From: JBKJUK01 sp046590705
GTDB taxonomy: Bacteria > Acidobacteriota > Thermoanaerobaculia > Gp7-AA8
Assembly: GCA_046590705.1 (NCBI GenBank)
Contig: JBKJUK010000009.1
Location: 1 to 6,124 of the forward strand
Direction: 5' to 3'
Length of the DNA: 6,124 nucleotides
Made by a program: the position numbers and the translations under genes. The notes below the pieces were generated by a model. It made no database searches and was not told where the DNA came from. It saw only the letters and a list, made by a program, of their open reading frames with translations. The number at the start of each line of letters is the position of its first letter. Position 1 is the stretch's first letter. Shown one piece after another: positions 1 through 4,753 of this stretch.

Positions 1-57
1 TCCCGAGCGGGCGGGTTGGGTGGGTGCGAGGGATCGACGACGCACGGGGGCCGCGCT

Positions 58-116
58 GGAATGACGAGCGCGACCCTTTCGCGCAGATTCCTTAGTCGCA
101 GCTCTCCACTGGCGAC
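58..116. repeat. Two adjacent imperfect hairpins, probable degenerate intergenic repeat
   Basis: First hairpin: GGAAT (58-62) pairs with ATTCC (87-91), enclosing GCGCGA (68-73) paired with TCGCGC (79-84) around a 5-base loop. Second hairpin: GTCGCAG (95-101) pairs with CTGGCGAC (109-116) with one bulged G. The pattern of GGAATGACG followed by AGATTCCTTAGTCGC resembles palindromic intergenic repeats that I recall from several environmental phyla; that recollection is not a database match. There is no T-run after either stem, so a Rho-independent terminator is unlikely. Confidence 0.4.
82..101 (+). repeat. Imperfect direct repeat, copy 1
   Basis: The 20 bases at 82-101 match 17 of 20 with 291-310, 209 bases downstream. 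All three differences are C/T transitions, which fits decay of a once identical sequence. The core is AGTCGCAG in both copies. Confidence 0.45.
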
Positions 117-192
117 ACCACTCGGCGCCGAAGTGAAGAAACCTCGATGCCGCCCTGCTGGGGCTCACGACAGATGAACGTGTCATTCGTCC

Positions 193-244
193 CCAGGCCT
201 CACGGCCTTGGCTACTCAATGCCGGGCCTCGGGCCCTGTGAGGC
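193..244. repeat. Nested inverted repeats
   Basis: CCAGGCC (193-199) pairs with GGCCTTGG (204-211) with one bulged T and a 4-base loop. GGGCC (224-228) pairs with GGCCC (232-236) around a 3-base loop. GCCTCAC (197-203) is also a perfect 7-base inverted match to GTGAGGC (238-244), an alternative pairing to the first stem. The structure is visible directly; no function is evident. It may be part of the same degenerate repeat as 58-116. Confidence 0.35.
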
Positions 245-290
245 GGGCGGGAAATCGGACTTGGGTCCTTCTGCGAGGCGGCCATCGGCT

Positions 291-310
291 CGTAGACTCC
301 TCAGTCGCAG
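291..310 (+). repeat. Imperfect direct repeat, copy 2
   Basis: This is the second copy of the 82-101 motif (17/20 identical). It overlaps another dyad, CTCAGT (300-305) with ACTGAG (328-333). A GGAATGGCG string at 350-358 resembles the GGAATGACG at 58-66, again pointing to decayed copies of one repeat family. Confidence 0.4.
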
Positions 311-472
311 GCCTAGCTGGGTTGGATACTGAGCACGGCTTGCTCCATCGGAATGGCGCTGCCAGGCCCGATTCGTTGTGCTGCAGCGTCATGTCAGGTC
401 CGCCCTCGGTTATCGTTCCAACGCCTGGTGGATTACATGCCCAGCAAATCTCAGCGAGCAACGCCGGTTGAC

Positions 473-1024
473 TCAGACTCGCAGTGAAGCACGGAACCCT
501 CTTCCAGCGTAGTAGGACTGTACGCCGTTGTGATAGACGAACACTTTTCCGTAGCGTCGATCACAGAAGAGAGCCCCGCCGAGTGCTCGAACTTCAGGCG
601 GCGCCGCAACCCAGCTGGACGTCTTCAGATCAAACTCACCGAGCATCTGCAGTCCGCGGTACTGCTCCTCAGAAAGAAGGCTAACCCCCATTGCGGTACA
701 CATTTCGACGGCACTGTTCTCAGGTTTGTTTTCCTTCCGGGACGCGCGCGCCTCCGCGTCGTAACAGATACTTCGGCGGCCTGCGGGAGTCTCTGAAGAA
801 CAGTCGTAAAAGGTGAAGCGGCCGCGATCTTTGCCATGACTTATGACGTCCGGCTCGCCACCGGTGGACTCCATCGCCTGAAGTGAGCGCAGTGCCTCGC
901 CATTCGCTTCGAGAGCTGTCCCCACATTTTCCCATTCGATCTCGGCATGTCGGGGCATATTCTTCTCGAAGCGAGTCTTCAAAACCTGAAGAAGCTGTTC
1001 GCGTTCTTTCACTTTCATGGACAT
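473..1024 (-). CDS. DUF4256 family protein, function unknown
   Basis: A complete 183-residue protein that I recognise as the DUF4256 family, which is found as a single-domain protein of about this length in many bacteria and has no established biochemical role. Family-like blocks run along the whole length: an N-terminal helix with LLQVLKTRFEKNM (11-23), TGGEPDV (54-60), FYDCSSETPAGRRSICYD (72-89), RKENKPENSA (96-105), LFCDRRYGKVFVYHNG (152-167) and a C-terminal SYYAGRGFRASLRV (170-183). No signal peptide or membrane segment is visible, so it is probably cytoplasmic. The first ATG (1024) is chosen because GAGGAG lies 9 bases upstream; the second ATG, two codons on, would sit 15 bases away. 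It is transcribed divergently from the signalling operon and has no partner gene within the window, so a role in that pathway cannot be inferred. Confidence 0.9.
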   Translation of the reverse strand: MSMKVKEREQLLQVLKTRFEKNMPRHAEIEWENVGTALEANGEALRSLQAMESTGGEPDVISHGKDRGRFTFYDCSSETPAGRRSICYDAEARASRKENKPENSAVEMCTAMGVSLLSEEQYRGLQMLGEFDLKTSSWVAAPPEVRALGGALFCDRRYGKVFVYHNGVQSYYAGRGFRASLRV

Positions 1025-1033
1025 CGTGCTGTT

Positions 1034-1039
1034 CTCCTC
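1034..1039 (-). promoter_or_regulatory. Ribosome binding site of the DUF4256 gene
   Basis: On the minus strand the sequence reads GAGGAG, 9 bases before the ATG at 1024. This strong Shine-Dalgarno match decides between two ATG codons that are six bases apart. Confidence 0.75.
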
Positions 1040-1128
1040 TCGTCGCAGATTCGTAGTGCCGCTTGTAAGTCCGATCGCGCATTACCGCACCTCTTTTTTA
1101 CCACGCGCCCGTTTGCATTCGCTGCTTT

Positions 1129-1236
1129 AGCTTCACGGAAGCTCGGCCGAGAGTGCACTCGGCTTCCGCTTAACGAAGCGCGGCGGGATTGCACCGCAAT
1201 GCCCCTTTCTGCAGCGATTGAAGCAGGGTCATCGCT
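1129..1236. other. Row of five short hairpins (possible structured RNA or regulatory region)
   Basis: Five perfect stems follow one another: AGCTTC/GAAGCT (1129-1143, 3-base loop), GCCGAG/CTCGGC (1146-1163, 6-base loop), CGCTT/AAGCG (1167-1180, 4-base loop), ATTGC/GCAAT (1188-1200, 3-base loop) and AGCGAT/ATCGCT (1213-1236, 12-base loop). An alternative 7-bp pairing, CGGAAGC (1136-1142) with GCTTCCG (1162-1168), would exclude the first three stems. The symmetry does not tell the strand. It could be a small RNA, a 5' leader of the DUF4256 gene, protein-binding sites, or chance enrichment in GC-rich DNA. I recognise no known RNA family. Confidence 0.3.
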
Positions 1237-1265
1237 AGCGGACCACTGTTGAGATACCAATTTCA

Positions 1266-1294
1266 TTGCGATAACAAAGTTTTGGACGTAATTT
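1266..1294 (+). promoter_or_regulatory. Weak candidate sigma70-type promoter for the signalling operon
   Basis: TTGCGA (1266-1271) and TAATTT (1289-1294) are separated by 17 bases, in the most AT-rich part of the spacer. The match is 4/6 for the -35 and 3/6 for the -10 element, so it is only suggestive. If used, transcription would start near 1302 and give a 5' leader of roughly 270 bases. Confidence 0.22.
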
Positions 1295-1311
1295 AGCGTA
1301 GAAGCACGCTA
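1294..1311. repeat. 6-bp dyad next to the candidate -10 element
   Basis: TAGCGT (1294-1299) and ACGCTA (1306-1311) are perfect inverted repeats around a 6-base centre. They overlap the last base of the candidate -10 box and the expected transcription start. Such a position would suit a repressor operator, but this is inference from geometry only. The overlapping 8-base palindrome GCTATAGC is at 1308-1315. Confidence 0.25.
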
Positions 1312-1367
1312 TAGCAGCCTGAGCATCTGCACTTCCGGAAATTTTGCTTCTTTTGGCCGGCTCGTTG

Positions 1368-1411
1368 TCGAGTGATGGCGCGCCGGAGCACTTTCGATCC
1401 GCATCACTCGA
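1368..1411 (+). repeat. 10-bp perfect inverted repeat in the presumed operon leader
   Basis: TCGAGTGATG (1368-1377) pairs perfectly with CATCACTCGA (1402-1411). Inside it, CGGA (1384-1387) can pair with TCCG (1398-1401), stacking directly on the outer stem on the right and leaving a 6-base bulge on the left. The result is a 14-pair stem with a 10-base loop. No T-run follows, so it is not a simple terminator. It is the longest uninterrupted dyad I found in the spacer and could be an RNA control element or a dimeric regulator site. Confidence 0.45.
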
Positions 1412-1466
1412 ACTGTGGGTGCGTATGCTGAAGAGCGGCAGAGAGCTTTTCGATCGACTGCTTATC

Positions 1467-1487
1467 GTCTCGATTGAAGAGACTTTT
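1467..1487 (+). terminator. Weak terminator-like hairpin (possible attenuator)
   Basis: GTCTC (1467-1471) pairs with GAGAC (1479-1483) around a 7-base loop and is followed at once by TTTT (1484-1487). The stem is short and not GC-rich, so any termination would be weak. Its place about 90 bases before the kinase start would suit attenuation of the operon, which is inference. Confidence 0.18.
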
Positions 1488-1559
1488 CGCTGCAACGTAC
1501 CCGGTTCTGCCGAATCTGTTGGAACGTTGCGAAGTGGACGTGTGTGCGTATCGTTTCAC

Positions 1560-1565
1560 GAGGTG
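1560..1565 (+). promoter_or_regulatory. Ribosome binding site that sets the kinase start
   Basis: GAGGTG lies 8 bases before the ATG at 1574 and 5 bases before an in-frame GTG at 1571. The longer in-frame GTG at 1544 has only weak purine-rich sequence before it and would add ten residues unlike the usual N-terminus of this GAF class. Confidence 0.6.
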
Positions 1566-1573
1566 TTGTCGTG

Positions 1574-3982
1574 ATGGGACGATCGGACGACATCCTCAGC
1601 GTAGTCCAGGGGCGTGCACGAATCGCCGCAGTGCGAGACACAGGCTTGCTCGACACTCCCGTAGAAGAGGAATTCGACAGGCTCACACGGCTCGCTGCCA
1701 AGCTGACAGGCGCGCCGATCACCTTTACGTCACTGGTTTCCGGAGATCGAGATTTTTATAAGTCCAGCTTTGGATTTCCGGAGCCGCTCGCTTCTGAGCG
1801 TGAGATTTACGGGACGACGTTCTGCCACTACGCCCTCGTCTCAGACGGCCCCCTGGTGATCGATAGCACTGTTGATCACCCGACCTATCGCCACGTCCCC
1901 ACCGTGACATCGTTAGGGGTCCAGGCATACCTTGGCGTTCCGCTGATCAATGCGGCGGGACATGCCATAGGGTCGTTCTGCGCGATCGATCTGAAGCCTC
2001 GCAAGTGGACGCCGCTCGATGTGGAGGTGATGCAGGAACTGGGGGCATCGACGATGCGGGAGATCGAGTTGCGGAGTTCCCTGCGCAACCTCGAAGCTGA
2101 ACAGCGCCGCCTCGGTGTTCTGCTCCAGGAGGCGCCGGACGCCATGGTGGTTGTGAATCAATGTGGGGAAATCGTGCTCCTGAATGTTCAGGCGGAAAAG
2201 CAGTTTGGATATCGGCGCGACGAGCTCGTGGGTCGGCAGGTCAGCAACATCATCCCGGAAGGATTCGCGGAACGCCTGATCGCTGACGGCACTCGCAGTG
2301 CGGCCGATGTGCTCGCGCAGCAGATCGGCACGGGCATCGAGCTTTCCGCTCTTCGCAAGGATGGAACTGTGTTTCCGATCGAGATCATGCTCAGTCCGCT
2401 TGAAAGCGACGAAGGGATTCTGGTGACCGCAGCGATCCGCGACATCAGTGTCCGCAAGGATGCGGAAAAACATCTCGCGCAGATGGAGGGGAGATATCGC
2501 GGACTGCTCGAGGCGGCTCCCGATGCGATGGTGGTCGTAAACCAGCGTGGGGAAATCGTACTGCTGAATGTTCAGGCGGAGAAGCAATTCGGATATCGCC
2601 GCGACGAGCTCGTGGGACAGAAGGTCACGAACATCATTCCGGAAGGATTCGCGGAACGTCTGATCGCTGACGGCACTCGCAGTGCGGCCGAGGCACTCGC
2701 CCAGCACATCGGCACCGGTATCGAGCTTTCGGCTCGGCGCAAGGATGGGACCGAGTTTCCAATCGAGATGATGCTGAGTCCTCTGGAAAGCGACGAAGGA
2801 GTTCTGGTGACCGCAGCAATCCGCGACATCAGCGTTCGCAAGGATGTGGAAAAACACCTGGCGCAGATGGAAGGCAGATACCGCGGACTGCTCGAAGCGG
2901 CACCGGATGCAATGGTAGTGGTGAATGAGCGCGAGGAAATCGTGCTGCTGAATGTTCAGGCGGAAAAGCAGTTTGGATATCGCCGCGACGAGCTCGTGGG
3001 ACAGCAGGTCAGGAACATCATCCCGGAAGGCTTTGCGGAGAGGTTGATCGCTGACGGTCTCAGGTCGCCTGCTGACGCTCTCGCGCAGCAGATCGACACC
3101 GGCATAGAGCTCACCGGCCGCCGAAAAGACAGCAGCGAGTTTCCAATCGAAATCATGCTCAGCCCGTTGCAGAGTGACGAAGGAATCCTGGTGACCGCGG
3201 CGATTCGCGATATCACTGACCGTAAGCGGAGCGAGGGTTCGCTTCACGAAAAAAATACGGAACTGGAGCGCGCCATCCAGGCCAAGGACCGCTTTCTTGC
3301 GAGCATGTCGCACGAGCTGCGCACTCCGCTGAACGGCATCATCGGCTTCGCTGAATTTCTGGCGGACGGCAAACCTGGTTTCGTCAACGAAAAGCAGACG
3401 GAGTACCTCGGAGACATTCTCACGAGTGGCCGTCACCTGCTCCAACTCATCAACGACATGCTCGACATGGTGCAGGTGCAGGCGGGCAAGTTGAAATTGA
3501 CCGCCGAGGCATTCCGGATCCAGGCCGCCATGGAAGAAGTGTTCGCGGGTGTGCGGCCCCTGGCCGAGAACAAGCGGATCAGGATGGGGATGAGTATCGC
3601 TCCGGATCTCGACTTTGTCGTGCTCGACCAGCAGCGATTCCGCCAGATCCTCTACAACCTCCTTTCCAATGCGATCAAGTTTACGGACGACGGCGGCGAG
3701 GTGAGCGTTGATGCGGTCTTCGATGGGAGGGATCGCTTCACGATTGCCGTGTGCGACACAGGCATCGGGATCAAAGCCGGCGATTTGCACCGGCTATTCA
3801 CCGAGTTCGAGCAGCTGGAGACGGGAACGTCGCGCCGCTTCGGCGGCACGGGGCTGGGCCTGGCTCTCACGCGCGAGATCGTCACGATGCAGGGCGGCGA
3901 CATTACGGTCGAAAGTGAGATCGGCAAGGGCAGCACCTTCACCGTTGCTCTTCCGATCGTCATGACCGGGGAGACGCCATGA
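1574..3982 (+). CDS. Soluble sensor histidine kinase, GAF-PAS-PAS-PAS-HisKA-HATPase_c
   Basis: An 802-residue cytoplasmic histidine kinase with no membrane segment or signal peptide. The GAF domain (about 20-165) is of the class beginning with an LLDTPVEEEFDRLTRLA helix and carries the FCHY (83-86) and GSFCAID (133-139) cysteine motifs. Three PAS units follow at 183, 311 and 439, each 128 residues apart. A short coil (about 552-572) leads to HisKA with H580 in SHELRTPLNG. The HATPase domain has N699 in SNAIKFT (N box), DTGIGI (728-733, G1), LFTEFEQLE, and GGTGLGL (757-763, G2), so it should be catalytically competent. It has no fused receiver, whereas two free receivers and a receiver-headed protein follow in the operon; these are the likely phosphoacceptors (inference). 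Its ligand is unknown. The start at 1574 is preferred for its ribosome site; GTG 1571 or GTG 1544 remain possible. The stop overlaps the next start (ATGA). Confidence 0.93.
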   Translation: MGRSDDILSVVQGRARIAAVRDTGLLDTPVEEEFDRLTRLAAKLTGAPITFTSLVSGDRDFYKSSFGFPEPLASEREIYGTTFCHYALVSDGPLVIDSTVDHPTYRHVPTVTSLGVQAYLGVPLINAAGHAIGSFCAIDLKPRKWTPLDVEVMQELGASTMREIELRSSLRNLEAEQRRLGVLLQEAPDAMVVVNQCGEIVLLNVQAEKQFGYRRDELVGRQVSNIIPEGFAERLIADGTRSAADVLAQQIGTGIELSALRKDGTVFPIEIMLSPLESDEGILVTAAIRDISVRKDAEKHLAQMEGRYRGLLEAAPDAMVVVNQRGEIVLLNVQAEKQFGYRRDELVGQKVTNIIPEGFAERLIADGTRSAAEALAQHIGTGIELSARRKDGTEFPIEMMLSPLESDEGVLVTAAIRDISVRKDVEKHLAQMEGRYRGLLEAAPDAMVVVNEREEIVLLNVQAEKQFGYRRDELVGQQVRNIIPEGFAERLIADGLRSPADALAQQIDTGIELTGRRKDSSEFPIEIMLSPLQSDEGILVTAAIRDITDRKRSEGSLHEKNTELERAIQAKDRFLASMSHELRTPLNGIIGFAEFLADGKPGFVNEKQTEYLGDILTSGRHLLQLINDMLDMVQVQAGKLKLTAEAFRIQAAMEEVFAGVRPLAENKRIRMGMSIAPDLDFVVLDQQRFRQILYNLLSNAIKFTDDGGEVSVDAVFDGRDRFTIAVCDTGIGIKAGDLHRLFTEFEQLETGTSRRFGGTGLGLALTREIVTMQGGDITVESEIGKGSTFTVALPIVMTGETP
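2120..3226 (+). repeat. Tandem triplication of a 384-base PAS-coding unit
   Basis: Units begin at 2120, 2504 and 2888, an exact period of 384 bases (128 codons); the third stops after 339 bases, at the end of its PAS fold. Each complete unit is one PAS domain plus a 15-residue linker containing EKHLAQMEGRYRG. By hand alignment, units 1 and 2 differ at 14 of 128 residues (about 89% identical) and units 2 and 3 at about 18 of 113 (about 84%). Long DNA stretches are also nearly the same, for example around LLNVQAEKQFGYRRDELVG in all three. This shows internal duplication within the kinase gene rather than recruitment of three different PAS domains. Confidence 0.93.
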
Positions 3983-4365
3983 CTCACGCGCGCATCCTGA
4001 TCGTCGACGACAATCCGACGAATCTTAAGCTCGTATCCGACGTCCTGCAGTTCGACGGCTACGAGATCCTCAGGGCGGCGAACGCCGAGGTAGCTCAGGA
4101 AGTCATCGGGTCCGGAGCTCCGGATCTCATCCTCATGGACATTGCGCTCCCTGGAATGGATGGCCTGACGTTGACGCGCCAGCTCAAAGCCGACGCGCGA
4201 ACGCGTCACATCGTCATCGTTGCTCTTACCGCCTTCGCCATGAAGGGCGACGACCAGAAAGCACTGGAAGCTGGTTGCGACGGTTACATCACGAAACCGT
4301 TCGATACCCGCACTCTCTCCAGTGCGGTCGCTCGATACCTGAACATGGCTGCTGCCGAGTCATAG
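3979..4365 (+). CDS. Single-domain response regulator, CheY/DivK-like receiver
   Basis: A 128-residue protein consisting of one receiver domain and no output domain. Receiver hallmarks are all present: acidic pair D10-D11 in ILIVDDNP, phosphoacceptor D54 in LMDIALPGMDG, T84 in ALTAFAM and K106 in GYITKPF. It should accept phosphate from a histidine kinase and signal by protein contact, or pass phosphate on, as DivK- and Spo0F-type proteins do. The ATG overlaps the kinase stop (ATGA) and GGGGAG lies 5 bases upstream, within the end of the kinase gene, so translation is probably coupled. Co-encoding makes the upstream kinase its likely donor, which is inference. It is about 47% identical to the next receiver (51 of 108 in an ungapped hand alignment). 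Confidence 0.94.
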   Translation: MTHARILIVDDNPTNLKLVSDVLQFDGYEILRAANAEVAQEVIGSGAPDLILMDIALPGMDGLTLTRQLKADARTRHIVIVALTAFAMKGDDQKALEAGCDGYITKPFDTRTLSSAVARYLNMAAAES

Positions 4366-4375
4366 CGAGGACGTC

Positions 4376-4753
4376 ATGAAGATTCTGGTCGTCGAAGATC
4401 ATCCGATGGATCTAAAACTCGTGCACCATGTGCTTGCCGCTGCGGGCTTCAGCGTGAACGGTACCGAAGCCGCTGAGAATGCTTTTGACGCAATCGAAAA
4501 GGACCGCCCCGAAATCATTCTTCTGGATATGACGCTGCCCGGGATGGATGGAATGACTCTCGTGCGCAAACTGAAGTCCAACCCTACGACGCGCGACATT
4601 CATGTAGTCTGCGTCACGTCATATCCGGAAAAGTTCACGCGCGAGAATGCACTCGGGGCCGGCTGTGATGGCTATCTCGTTAAACCACTTTCCACACGCA
4701 CGCTTCCGCAGACGTTGACCGATGTCGTCTCGAGTCGGAAGGCAGTTGAATGA
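4376..4753 (+). CDS. Second single-domain response regulator, receiver only
   Basis: A 125-residue receiver without output domain. The acidic pair is E7-D8 in ILVVEDHP, the phosphoacceptor is D51 in LLDMTLPGMDG, the switch threonine is T81 in CVTSYPEKF and the lysine is K103 in GYLVKPL. The site is intact. The stretch after T81 (SYPEKFTREN) differs from the neighbouring receiver's AFAMKGDDQK; in receivers this beta4-alpha4 region takes part in partner recognition, so the two may bind different targets. A GAGG lies 5 bases before the ATG, and the gap from the preceding stop is 10 bases. Its stop codon overlaps the next ATG (ATGA). Shared wording with the preceding gene (AGCDGY, KP then TRTL) suggests an old tandem duplication. 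Confidence 0.93.
   Translation: MKILVVEDHPMDLKLVHHVLAAAGFSVNGTEAAENAFDAIEKDRPEIILLDMTLPGMDGMTLVRKLKSNPTTRDIHVVCVTSYPEKFTRENALGAGCDGYLVKPLSTRTLPQTLTDVVSSRKAVE

Larger units (their letters stand above)
1..472. other. Intergenic region without a convincing gene; repeat-like DNA
   Basis: No reading frame here has a recognisable protein, a good ribosome binding site or family-like composition. The short open frames overlap one another on both strands, as expected by chance in GC-rich DNA. What can be seen is dyad symmetry between about 58 and 333 and a repeated 20-base motif (82-101 and 291-310), listed separately. The stretch lies downstream of the minus-strand DUF4256 gene. I see no strong hairpin plus T-run serving as its terminator: on the minus strand just after the stop codon there is only a 4-bp stem. 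The 5' edge may belong to the flank of a gene outside the window. Confidence 0.6.
1025..1573. other. Divergent intergenic spacer of 549 bases
   Basis: This region separates the minus-strand DUF4256 gene from the plus-strand signalling operon and should hold both promoters. I see no confident gene. It contains a row of small hairpins (1129-1236), an AT-rich patch around 1255-1300 with a weak sigma70-like promoter, a 10-bp inverted repeat (1368-1411) and a weak terminator-like hairpin (1467-1487). A T6 run at 1092-1097 has no stem before it. I found no convincing promoter for the DUF4256 gene. A small open frame ending at 1574 is discussed as a finding. Confidence 0.6.

Noticed and set aside
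419..470. CAACGCC repeated at both ends, considered as an integron attC-type site
   Set aside because: The core sites do not match the paired RYYYAAC/GTTRRRY pattern, and there is no integrase or cassette structure.
147..471. Overlapping small open frames on both strands
   Set aside because: There is no ribosome site, no recognisable protein, and the frames coincide with inverted repeats; more likely non-coding.
720..1082. Minus-strand open frame of 120 codons
   Set aside because: It overlaps the DUF4256 gene in another frame, and its sequence is low-quality and arginine-rich; the DUF4256 frame is conserved along its whole length.
1092..1097. T6 run as a possible terminator
   Set aside because: No stable stem precedes it on the plus strand, and it lies upstream of the gene on the minus strand.
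1544..1573. GTG at 1544 as the kinase start
   Set aside because: It has no clear ribosome site, while GAGGTG is well placed for 1571/1574, and the ten added residues do not fit the GAF-class N-terminus. It is not fully excluded.
1913..3790. Long minus-strand open frame of 625 codons
   Set aside because: It lies wholly antisense to the kinase gene, whose domains and catalytic motifs are unmistakable. Its own sequence is histidine- and arginine-rich without recognisable domains, and it is threefold repetitive only because the PAS units opposite are repeated.
3652..4209. Minus-strand open frame of 185 codons across the kinase-receiver junction
   Set aside because: It crosses two real genes in antisense and shows no family-like features.
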